NCBI GenBank assembly: GCA_964579765.1
Contig: CAZOIK010000259.1
Span: forward strand, 1-8,183
Direction: 5' to 3'
From: DATNBT01 sp964579765
GTDB lineage: Bacteria; Acidobacteriota; Vicinamibacteria; Vicinamibacterales; CAVVIG01
Length of the DNA: 8,183 bases
Both the position numbers and the translations under genes were made by a program. The notes beneath the pieces are model-generated. The model was not told where the DNA came from. It ran no database searches and saw only the letters and a list, made by a program, of their open reading frames with translations. This document shows, piece after piece, positions 1-6,560 of the stretch; position 1 is the stretch's first letter, and each line of letters begins with the position of its first letter.

Positions 1-1530
1 CGCCGCCGTCACGGACGTGAGGACCGGGCCCGTGCCCTTGCCCGTCAGGACGGCGCGCCACTGCAGGTAGCGCGCTTTCGGGCTCGCGATCTGCGAACCG
101 TCAGCCGACGTGTACGCCGCAGACCAGGCGCTCCATGTTTCGTCCGGCGTCTCCGTGTTGCCGCTGCGCGTGGAGATTTGGATCGCGGCGTCCTTCGGCA
201 GGGAGGCGTGCCACCGGATCGAGCCCCACGATGAGAAGATCTGTGCGTCGCGCGCCTCCGACTCGTACGTGCCGCGTGAGGCGCGTTCGGACGAGAGCCG
301 GAACAGCTTGCCCGGATTCGCCGTCGCGAAGAAGACCTGGCCGCGGGCGTTCTTGACGAATGCCGTCACCTGCTGGGCGCCGGCGCGGGTCAGGAGAACG
401 GGACGCAGCGGATCGCCTTCGAGCCGGTAGAGCTTGCCTTTGTTGCCGGTGGCGATGACGGGAGCGCCAGCGGCGTCGAACACGATGTCGTACGGCACGT
501 CTTCACGCGACGTCCAGATCTGATCCCACACGCCGTCGGGCGCGATTCGGTACACGGCGCCCTTGTCCGTCGCTGACGCGCGGGTCTCGCGCGACGGCGT
601 CGGACGGCTGTCGCTCGTGTCAACGACCGCGATCGAGGTGATTTCGGCGGAGACCGTGACGGTCGGCACCGGGGCGCGGCCCGAGGTCGTGGCCGGCTGA
701 TCGAGCACCGGCGGCACGACCGGACCGCTGGTGCTGCCGGCGCGGCCGTTCATCGCCGTCACGAAGAGCATGCCCTTGTCGTCGAAGCGCAGGCCTCGAA
801 TTTCCTCAAAGGGCGTGTCGAGCAGCAGAAAGCCCTTGCCGTCGGCATCGACGCGGATGACCTTGCCGGGTGTGCCGGTGCCGACGATTAGATTGCCGCT
901 CGTGTCGAACGCCAGCGCGGTCGCGTGCATGGTCTTCGTGTGATAGAAGGGCACGCCCTTGCCGTCGGGCGAGATCCGGTAGACGACGCCCTTCTCGCCC
1001 GTGGCGGCGAAGACGTTGCCTTTGCCGTCCACGGCGAGCGCCCAGACGTATTTCTCGTCCGGCGCGAAGAACGGCTTCGCGACGCCGTCGCGATCGACCT
1101 TGTAAATCTTCCCGTCGGGAGAGGTGGCGACGTAGAGCCCGCCGTTCGGCGCGGGCGCGAGCGCGTGGACCTCGAGCTCGGCGCTGCTGTAGAAGAGCGA
1201 TCCTTTGCCGTCGGGGCCGACGCGGTACACCTTGCCGTCGTTGCCGGTGCCGAGGAAGAAACTGCCGTCAGGCGCGGCGACGACGGTCCAGACGAACGGC
1301 GCCGGCGTTTCGTACACCAGATCGAGCGCGGGACCGAGCATCAGCTGGCCGCGCGCGTCGATCGACAGGTTCTCGACGTCGCCCTTGAGAAAGTCGCTCT
1401 GCGTGTCCGCCGCGAAGAACTTCGGCGACGAGGCGTACGCGGGAGCGGCAGCGAGCAGGATTAACGTGGTACAGGCCTTCAGGCCTGCGATCGCGGCGGA
1501 CCTGAAGGTCCGCACTACATGTGAATGCAC
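1..1530 (-). CDS. Secreted beta-propeller protein, C-terminus cut by window edge
   Basis: Partial gene: 510 codons are visible and the frame is still open at base 1. From GTG 1530 the protein starts with a Sec signal peptide: basic n-region, hydrophobic core TTLILLAAAP, and likely cleavage after AYA (residue 33). About seven repeats of roughly 40 residues follow, starting near residues 79, 120, 161, 202, 243, 346 and 387. Each has a GxxxxGT/AT strand, then GKVYRVxxDGKG, the pattern of NHL/two-component-regulator-type propellers. Blade 5 is interrupted by a Pro/Thr/Ser-rich insert at about 261-320. From about residue 436 a non-repeat beta-rich section begins (IRWHASLP, then YLQWRAVLTG), probably a beta-sandwich. 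No catalytic residues are recognised, so the function is unknown; an extracytoplasmic scaffold or binding role is inference. It begins 13 bases after the S55 gene stop, so it is probably cotranscribed. AGAGA at 1539-1543 is a weak ribosome site 8 bases from GTG 1530. GTG 1515 is an alternative start that keeps the signal peptide. Confidence 0.85.
   Translation of the reverse strand, partial: MHSHVVRTFRSAAIAGLKACTTLILLAAAPAYASSPKFFAADTQSDFLKGDVENLSIDARGQLMLGPALDLVYETPAPFVWTVVAAPDGSFFLGTGNDGKVYRVGPDGKGSLFYSSAELEVHALAPAPNGGLYVATSPDGKIYKVDRDGVAKPFFAPDEKYVWALAVDGKGNVFAATGEKGVVYRISPDGKGVPFYHTKTMHATALAFDTSGNLIVGTGTPGKVIRVDADGKGFLLLDTPFEEIRGLRFDDKGMLFVTAMNGRAGSTSGPVVPPVLDQPATTSGRAPVPTVTVSAEITSIAVVDTSDSRPTPSRETRASATDKGAVYRIAPDGVWDQIWTSREDVPYDIVFDAAGAPVIATGNKGKLYRLEGDPLRPVLLTRAGAQQVTAFVKNARGQVFFATANPGKLFRLSSERASRGTYESEARDAQIFSSWGSIRWHASLPKDAAIQISTRSGNTETPDETWSAWSAAYTSADGSQIASPKARYLQWRAVLTGKGTGPVLTSVTAA
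1465..1517. repeat. Double-palindrome REP-like element inside the signal-peptide codons
   Basis: Two perfect short palindromes lie 8 bases apart. Bases 1472-1487 have 7-bp arms (CAGGCCT / AGGCCTG) and bases 1496-1513 have 8-bp arms (GCGGACCT / AGGTCCGC). They are separated by CGATCGCG. The outer ends (GTGGTAC on the left, GCACTAC on the right) are themselves imperfect inverted copies, so the whole 53-base unit is roughly self-complementary. It reads through in frame in the propeller gene as VRTFRSAAIAGLKACTT. The layout resembles REP/BIME or small MITE-like dispersed repeats. Only one copy is present in this window, so being a family member elsewhere in the genome is inference, supported by my recollection of similar peptides in acidobacterial proteins. 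Confidence 0.6.
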
Positions 1531-1543
1531 GTGGAGAGTCTCT

Positions 1544-3388
1544 TTAGTTCGACGACACGGTGATCGAAAGAGTCTTCGACCCGGTGACCGCCTGATCGGT
1601 CTGCAGACTCCATTCGCCGAGCGTGGCGTTGGTCAGCGGGTTGAAGCTGCCGCCGCTGCGATCGGCCTCGAGGACGCCCAGCACGGACGGCGGCAGCGAC
1701 GTCAGCGGCTCGCCGCGGACGACGGCGCCGGGCTCCGATCCGAGGAGCTCGACGTAGAGCGTGTTGCCGCGCCGGCTGCGGTTGAGGCGGCGGATGATCT
1801 GTTCGACGCTGCGCGGCTGCGACGAGCGCGTTTCGCGCTGCTCGATCTGCCCGAGCCGGCCGCCGTCGGCCACGAGCAGCGACAATGTGCCGCGGGTGTT
1901 CGCCGGAATCTGGATCGGGATCGTGCGGATGACGTCGTCGCCGCGATACGTCCGGAGCAGCACCTTGAGCGGCACCGTCTGGCCCGCGCGCGGCTGCTGA
2001 TCGTCGAGCCACACGCGCTCGAGCGTCGCGATCTGCGGCTCTTCCGCCGACGAGATCGAAAGGTCGATGCCGTCGATATCTACCTTCTCGAAGTCGTTCC
2101 CGAGCAGCGCGGCGATCGGAGCGGCGACGTAGGTCGCGGCGTTCACCGACGGCTGATCGCCGGAGAAGATGTTGTCGAACGTGACCGGTTCGTGGCGGGT
2201 GAGGGTGGCCGAGCCAGTGACGCGGAAGGTCGCCGCGCCGTACTGGCGCTCGTAGGCGCCGAGCGTGCTGGTGATCGCGGCCGCGGCCATGAGCGGCGTG
2301 AACATCTGGTCGTTGGCGAGCTGAAAGTGGAACGTGCGCTTCGCCGTGCGCTTCGATTCGAGCGTCAGCGACACGGGAATCGTCTTCGGCCCGGGACCGA
2401 GCTTGCCGGCGATCGCGACGGCGCGATCCTGCAGGAACGAGCCGATGATCTCGCCGGTCGTGGAGACCTTGAGCGACGAGGCGAGGCTCGGGAGCACCGT
2501 GTAGACGTACGCGCGCGTCATCGGGAACTGGGTCGGCCCGAGGTTGTAGAGCGGATGGCCGAACGCGTACACCTTGTCGCCGTCGACCTGCGTGACCGTG
2601 CCGGTGGCGCCGAGTTCGAGGTCGCCGCTCACGAGCATCACGCCGATCGCGTCGCCCGGCTTGAGCGGGCCTTCGTACGGCGTCTCGCCGGCGCGGCCCA
2701 GCGCGCCGCCGCCGGTCGGCACGAAGCCCTGCTCGCCGAACGCGCCGCTCAACATGTCCGCGACGCCGGGCTCGAAGCCCGACATCATCAGCGGCGTCGC
2801 GATCGGCCGCAGCAGCGTGCCGATCGCTGCGCCCGACACGCCGTTCACGGCGCTGGCGCCCAGCAGTTCCGCGTCGCCCGGGCGGTCGACGAACGGACGG
2901 TTCCAGCTGAGCGCGCGGCGAAACGCGTCGCTGAGATGTTCGCGCGTGAGCGGAAAATCGATATGGACGCGCGCCGCGGCCGGCCGCGCGCCGCCGAACG
3001 CCGTTGCGTCGGTCATCTCCGCGATGGGCGTGATGCCGGCGATCGGCTCCTTCGAGAACTGGCCGAGCGCGTACGACACGGCGCCGATGAGACGGCCGTC
3101 GATGTACACCGGACTGCCGCTCATGCCGGCGATCACGCCCGTGTTCGCGAGCGGGCCGCCTTCGAGCTTCGCGAGAATCAGGTTGCGGTGCGTGCCGATG
3201 ACGTTCTCGAGCACGCCCAGGATGTGGACCTTGAACTCCTCGACGCGCGTGCCCTCGAAGACCGTCCGCCCGACGCCGATCATGCCGGGACGGATGTCCT
3301 CGACGCCCATCTGAGCCGTGGCCGCCGGGAGGGAGAGCATGGCGACCGAGGCCAGCAGGAGGGCAAGAGCGAGCCGCCGCAACGTCAT
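1544..3388 (-). CDS. Secreted SpoIVB-like peptidase S55 domain protein
   Basis: The 614-residue protein has a Sec signal peptide (MTLRRLALALLLASVAMLSL, likely cleavage after the ATAQ region near residue 26). Residues about 28-125 contain DIRPGM...TVFEGTRVEEF, then a conserved GVIAGMSGSPVYIDGRLIGAVSY block. GMSGSP at 88-93 matches the SpoIVB/trypsin-clan serine motif, with Ser90 the likely nucleophile by analogy to GDSGGP. A second block at about 262-330 holds VYAFGHPLYN with His278, the likely catalytic His, followed by TTGEIIGSF. The C-terminal part (about 455-614) looks like an Ig-like or adhesive beta domain with no recognised motif. Peptidase activity is inferred from the family; the substrate is unknown. 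ATG 3388 is chosen because AAAGGA lies 5 bases upstream and the signal peptide starts there. An in-frame TTG at 3436 would bury the signal peptide and overlaps the candidate -35 box. First gene of the leftward operon. Confidence 0.88.
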   Translation of the reverse strand: MTLRRLALALLLASVAMLSLPAATAQMGVEDIRPGMIGVGRTVFEGTRVEEFKVHILGVLENVIGTHRNLILAKLEGGPLANTGVIAGMSGSPVYIDGRLIGAVSYALGQFSKEPIAGITPIAEMTDATAFGGARPAAARVHIDFPLTREHLSDAFRRALSWNRPFVDRPGDAELLGASAVNGVSGAAIGTLLRPIATPLMMSGFEPGVADMLSGAFGEQGFVPTGGGALGRAGETPYEGPLKPGDAIGVMLVSGDLELGATGTVTQVDGDKVYAFGHPLYNLGPTQFPMTRAYVYTVLPSLASSLKVSTTGEIIGSFLQDRAVAIAGKLGPGPKTIPVSLTLESKRTAKRTFHFQLANDQMFTPLMAAAAITSTLGAYERQYGAATFRVTGSATLTRHEPVTFDNIFSGDQPSVNAATYVAAPIAALLGNDFEKVDIDGIDLSISSAEEPQIATLERVWLDDQQPRAGQTVPLKVLLRTYRGDDVIRTIPIQIPANTRGTLSLLVADGGRLGQIEQRETRSSQPRSVEQIIRRLNRSRRGNTLYVELLGSEPGAVVRGEPLTSLPPSVLGVLEADRSGGSFNPLTNATLGEWSLQTDQAVTGSKTLSITVSSN

Positions 3389-3393
3389 GGATA

Positions 3394-3399
3394 TCCTTT
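3394..3399 (-). promoter_or_regulatory. Ribosome binding site deciding the S55 gene start
   Basis: AAAGGA on the minus strand is followed by five bases (TATCC) and then ATG 3388. It is the best Shine-Dalgarno match near this gene and favours ATG 3388 over the upstream in-frame TTG at 3436. Confidence 0.75.
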
Positions 3400-3407
3400 G
3401 TGATCTG

Positions 3408-3436
3408 ATTCTGCGGGAGAAGTGCTTGTCGGTCAA
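3408..3436 (-). promoter_or_regulatory. Candidate sigma-70-type promoter of the leftward operon
   Basis: On the minus strand TTGACC (3436-3431, five of six matches to TTGACA) is followed by a 17-base spacer and CAGAAT (3413-3408, four of six matches to TATAAT). It would start transcription close to 3400, just ahead of the ribosome site of the S55 gene. This is a consensus match only. The low-GC pocket it occupies in a GC-rich region adds support. Confidence 0.45.
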
Positions 3437-3454
3437 GAATTACTGTGGTATGGT
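3426..3454 (+). promoter_or_regulatory. Candidate extended -10 promoter of the aroDE-trp operon
   Basis: TTGTCG (3426-3431, four of six matches to the -35 consensus), a 17-base spacer and TATGGT (3449-3454, four of six) preceded by TGG (3446-3448), which fits the TGn extended -10 motif. The predicted start of transcription is near 3461, only a few bases before the leader peptide ATG at 3465. Its -35 box abuts, sharing base 3431, the -35 box of the opposing candidate promoter, so the two operons would be driven back to back from one spot. Confidence 0.45.
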
Positions 3455-3464
3455 TCTGCTCTCT

Positions 3465-3569
3465 ATGCACTCTGCGTTTTCGTTGACCGCGGCGCCGAAC
3501 CAGGTCAACGTGTATGCGTACGCGTGGCGGTACTGGGTGGCTCCTGAAGAGGCATCCGCTGTGGCCTGA
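3465..3569 (+). CDS. Aromatic amino acid leader peptide (trpL-like)
   Basis: A 34-codon reading frame, ATG 3465 to TGA 3567-3569, lies between the candidate promoter and the operon terminator. Residues 17-24 are YAYAWRYW: Tyr codons at 3513, 3519 and 3531 and Trp codons at 3525 and 3534. That is five aromatic residues in eight, far above chance. The role by analogy to trpL is to report charged Trp and Tyr tRNA through ribosome stalling, not to act as a protein. No Shine-Dalgarno site precedes the ATG. The predicted transcription start is so close that the mRNA would be leaderless or nearly so, as described for trpL of Sinorhizobium meliloti. A same-frame ATG at 3450 lies inside the candidate -10 box and is less likely. 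The peptide is hypothetical in this organism, but its position and composition fit attenuation well. Confidence 0.75.
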   Translation: MHSAFSLTAAPNQVNVYAYAWRYWVAPEEASAVA

Positions 3570-3605
3570 CACGCCCCGAGCGAGGACTTACTGAAGCCTC
3601 TTCAG
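3535..3605 (+). promoter_or_regulatory. Attenuator: protector (1:2) and antiterminator (2:3) pairing
   Basis: Segment 1 (3535-3543, GGGTGGCTC) starts inside the second Trp codon. It can fold on segment 2 (3549-3557, GAGGCATCC): eight of nine positions pair, including one G-U, around the loop CTGAA. Segment 2, read as 3544-3553 (CTGAAGAGGC), is also perfectly complementary over ten bases to segment 3 (3596-3605, GCCTCTTCAG). Segment 3 is the 5' arm of the terminator. A ribosome stalled at the Trp/Tyr codons would cover segment 1, free segment 2 and allow the 2:3 antiterminator. Without stalling, 1:2 forms and 3:4 terminates. The leader stop codon lies just past segment 2. All pairings were read by eye; no folding energies were computed. 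Confidence 0.72.
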
Positions 3606-3634
3606 CCGAACGGTTGAAGAGGCTTTTTTATTTT
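3594..3634 (+). terminator. Intrinsic terminator (attenuator hairpin 3:4) before aroDE
   Basis: A perfect 11-bp stem joins AAGCCTCTTCA (3594-3604) and TGAAGAGGCTT (3615-3625). It can be extended inward by G-U, C-G and C-G pairs to a GAAC loop, and it is followed by TTTTTTATTTT (3624-3634). It ends ten bases before the aroDE ATG and points into the operon, so it would block expression of aroDE-trp unless read through. Its 3' arm core TGAAGAGGC is an exact copy of 3545-3553, which provides the competing antiterminator pairing. Confidence 0.9.
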
Positions 3635-3643
3635 GAACGGACG

Positions 3644-5092
3644 ATGGCGAAACTGTGCGTGACGGTGACCGGAGAGACGACGGCCGACCTGCGTCGCAAG
3701 CGCGACGAGGTGGTTGGCGCCGATCTGGTCGAACTGCGTCTCGACACGGTCGCCGACCCACACGCCGCCGGCGCGCTCGCCGGGCGCAGGACGCCCGTCA
3801 TCGTCACGTGCCGGCCGACCTGGGAAGGCGGCCAGTTCAAAGGATCTGAAGAGGAGCGGAAGCAGATCCTCCGCGACGCGCTGGCGCGTGGCGCCGAGTA
3901 CGTGGACGTCGAGTGGAAGGCCGGCTTCACCGATCTGCTGTCCGCCACGGCTGGACGCCGCGTCGTCGTCTCCTCTCACGACTTCGACGGCGTGCCGGTG
4001 GATCTGACCGGACGCGCCCAGGCGATGCGCGCGACGGGCGCCGAAGTCGTCAAGATTGCGGTCAAGACGTCGCGCCTGAGCGACTGCCTGCCGCTCTTGG
4101 ACCTCGGCGCGCAGATCGCGCGGCAGGGCACGGTGCTCGTCGGCATGGGGGAGTGCGGGCTCGCCACGCGCGTGCTGGCGACGAAGTTCGGATCGCTCTG
4201 GACGTATGCCGGCGACCTGCAGCAGATCGGCCAGATCTCGACCGGCGAACTGCTCGACGCCTATCGCTTTCGGTCGATCACCGACGCGACGGCGGTCTAC
4301 GGTCTCGTCGGCTCGCCGATCTCACACTCGGTGTCGCCGGCGATGCACAACGCGGCGTTTGCCGCGGGACGGCTCGACGCGGTGTACCTGCCGTTGCCCG
4401 CGGCCGACGCCGACGACTTCGTCGCGTTCGGCCGCGCGCTCGACGTCAAGGGCGCGAGCATCACGATCCCGTTCAAGGTGTCGCTCTTCGATCGGATGGA
4501 CGAGGTGTACGCGGTGGCGCGGCGGATCGGCGCGATCAACACGATGCGTTCGGTGGACGGCCGGTGGCTGGGCGCCAACACCGACGCCGCCGGGTTCCTC
4601 AGCCCGCTGCGCGATCGGCTCGATCTGAAAGGCCTGCGCGTCGCGATCCTCGGCGCCGGCGGATCGGCGCGCGCGGTGGCCGTCGCGCTCAGCTCGAGCA
4701 ACGCGCAGGTCACCGTCTACGCGCGCGACGCCGCGAAGGCGCAGGACGTCGCCGTCACGACCGGCGCCGCCGCGGCCCCGCTGCCGCCGCCGCGCGGGTC
4801 GTGGGATCTGCTGGTCAACTGCACGCCGGTCGGCATGTACCCGAACACGGGCGCGACGCCGATCGACGCGTCGCTGCTCACGGGAAAGTTCGTCTACGAC
4901 CTCGTCTACAACCCCACGGTGACGCGGCTGATGCGCGAGGCGGCGCGGGCCGGGTGCCAGACCATCGGGGGGCTCGAGATGCTGGTCGCCCAGGCCACCG
5001 AGCAGTTCGAGTGGTGGATGGAGATGAAGCCGGCCTCGGGGGTCATGCGGGAAGCCGCGTTGAAGCGGCTTGCGGAGTTCATGCGCACATGA
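3644..5092 (+). CDS. aroDE: Bifunctional 3-dehydroquinate dehydratase / shikimate dehydrogenase (fusion)
   Basis: A 482-residue cytoplasmic enzyme for two successive shikimate-pathway steps: dehydration of 3-dehydroquinate, then NAD(P)H reduction of 3-dehydroshikimate. Residues 1-210 are a type I dehydroquinase: ELRLD near 30, catalytic His112 in SSHDF and Schiff-base Lys137 in VVKIAVK. Residues 218-482 are AroE: SPISHSVSPAMHN (224-236) for shikimate binding, catalytic Lys278 in ITIPFK, Asn299 in GAINT, Asp314 in NTDAAGF, the nucleotide loop GAGGSARA (337-344), NCTPVGMYP (392-400), and GGLEMLVAQA near the end. Both active sites look intact. The usual NRT cofactor motif is replaced by ARD (360-362). 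The fusion order matches plant DHQ-SDH and chlamydial AroDE. ATG 3644 is preferred over an in-frame TTG at 3614 that lies inside the terminator hairpin; its ribosome site (GAACGG, 3635-3640) is weak. Its stop overlaps the trpE start by 4 bases. Confidence 0.96.
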   Translation: MAKLCVTVTGETTADLRRKRDEVVGADLVELRLDTVADPHAAGALAGRRTPVIVTCRPTWEGGQFKGSEEERKQILRDALARGAEYVDVEWKAGFTDLLSATAGRRVVVSSHDFDGVPVDLTGRAQAMRATGAEVVKIAVKTSRLSDCLPLLDLGAQIARQGTVLVGMGECGLATRVLATKFGSLWTYAGDLQQIGQISTGELLDAYRFRSITDATAVYGLVGSPISHSVSPAMHNAAFAAGRLDAVYLPLPAADADDFVAFGRALDVKGASITIPFKVSLFDRMDEVYAVARRIGAINTMRSVDGRWLGANTDAAGFLSPLRDRLDLKGLRVAILGAGGSARAVAVALSSSNAQVTVYARDAAKAQDVAVTTGAAAAPLPPPRGSWDLLVNCTPVGMYPNTGATPIDASLLTGKFVYDLVYNPTVTRLMREAARAGCQTIGGLEMLVAQATEQFEWWMEMKPASGVMREAALKRLAEFMRT

Positions 5093-6560
5093 AGATCACT
5101 TCGTTCGAAGAGTTCACGGATCTCGCGCGCCGTGGCACGTTCGTGCCGGTGGTGAAGGAGATCGTCGCCGACCTGCTGACGCCTGTCTCGGCGTTCCTGA
5201 AGATCGCCGAGCACGCCGACTACGCGTTCCTGCTCGAGAGCGTCGAAGGCGGCGAGCACGTCGGCCGCTACTCGTTCCTCGGCAAGGATCCGTTCCTGAT
5301 TCTGACGTCGCGCGCCGGCAAGACGTTCGTCGAGCGCGGCGGCGCAACGACCGAGAGCGACAAGACGTTCGTCGAGACGCTGCGGAACCTGATGGCCGAC
5401 TATCAGTCGCCGTTTGTGCCCGACCTGCCGCGCTTCACGGGCGGCGCGGTCGGCTACTTCGGCTACGGCGCGTCCACCTGGTTCGAGCCGGTGCTCGGCG
5501 ACCTCGGCGCGTCAGACGACGGGGCGGATCAGGCCGGGTTCATGCTGTTCGACACCGTGCTGGCGTTCGATCACGTTCAGCACCGGATTCTGATCATCGC
5601 CAACGCACGTATCACCGCGGACGACGACCTCGAGGCGCTGTATCAGTTCGCGTGCGCGAAGATTCAGTTTCTCGAGCGCGAGCTCGAGCGCAGCCTCTCG
5701 CATCCGCGCACGGCGCAGGGCGCGCCGCTCTCGATGACCTCGAACTACACGAAGGACGGCTTCGAGGCGCACGTCAGGCGGGCGAAGGACTACATCGCGG
5801 CCGGCGACATCTATCAGGTGGTGCTGTCGCAGCGGTTCGAAGCCGACGTCGCCGCCGATCCCTTCACCGTCTACCGAGCGCTGCGGCATGTGAACCCGTC
5901 GCCCTACATGTATTTCATCCGCATGGGCGGCGTCTCGGTCGTCGGCTCGTCGCCGGAAATGCTCGTGCGCGTCGAGGGATCGCGCGTCGAGACGCATCCG
6001 ATCGCGGGCACGCGGCGCCGCGGCAAGAGCGAGGAAGAAGACGTGCGGCTGGCCGAAGAGCTCAAGCGCAACGAGAAGGAGCGCGCCGAGCACGTGATGC
6101 TGGTCGATCTCGGCCGCAACGACGTCGGCCGCGTGTGCAAGTACGGCAGCGTGCGCGTGCCGCAGTTCATGGGACTCGAGCGCTTCTCGCACGTCATGCA
6201 CCTCACGTCGATCGTCGAAGGCCAGCTGGCCGACGACTGCGACCGGCTCGACGCGCTGGCGTCGTGCTTTCCGGCGGGCACCGTGTCGGGGGCGCCCCAC
6301 GTTCGCGCGATGCAGATCATCCACAAGCTCGAGCCGTCGCCGCGCGGCCTCTATGCCGGCGCGGTCGGCTACGTTGACTTCGCGGGCAACCTCGACTTCT
6401 GCATCGCCATCCGCACGGTGATCATGTCGAAAGGAAAAGCGTACGTGCAGGCGGGCGCGGGCATCGTCATCGACTCGAACCCGACGGCCGAGTACGAGGA
6501 GACGCGCGACAAGGCCCGGGCGCTGATGACCGCGCTCGAGTTGGCGCAACAGGGGCTCTG

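Noticed and set aside
820..1260. Recurrent CTTGCCGTC-like sequence at roughly 120-base intervals, considered as a CRISPR or tandem DNA repeat
   Set aside because: It encodes the Asp-Gly-Lys-Gly turn at the end of each propeller blade; the period equals the 40-residue protein repeat and flanks diverge.
1465..1517. Palindromes read as an intrinsic terminator between the two leftward genes
   Set aside because: No T tract follows on either strand, and the hairpins lie within the coding region of the propeller gene, not between genes.
1205..3403. Long open frame on the plus strand, 732 codons, opposite the S55 and propeller genes
   Set aside because: The translation is Arg/Ala/Glu-rich with no family motifs, typical of a GC-rich antisense shadow; the minus-strand genes have signal peptides, motifs and ribosome sites.
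3318..3464. Longer reading frame upstream of and in phase with the leader peptide, starting at 3318
   Set aside because: It begins inside the opposite-strand S55 gene and upstream of the candidate promoter, so only the portion from 3465 is likely to be transcribed and translated.
1515..3572. Minus-strand open frame of 685 codons overlapping the S55 gene in another frame
   Set aside because: Arg/Ala/Pro-rich translation without recognisable domains; it is a frame shadow of the S55 gene and runs back across the shared promoter region.
3614..3643. Ten-codon N-terminal extension of aroDE from TTG 3614
   Set aside because: The TTG is part of the terminator's 3' arm and the extra residues (KRLFYFERT) are simply the translated terminator and T tract. 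ATG 3644 begins at the normal start of type I dehydroquinase homology.
3913..5088. Upstream extension of the trpE frame
   Set aside because: It lies entirely within aroDE and is Arg-rich and motif-free. TrpE homology begins at the ATG at 5089.
5070..6377. Open frame of 435 codons on the plus strand inside trpE
   Set aside because: Arg-rich shadow of trpE with no domain signal.
5512..6549. Minus-strand open frame of 345 codons opposite trpE
   Set aside because: His/Arg/Asp/Val-rich translation mirrors trpE codon structure; no motif and no ribosome site was seen.
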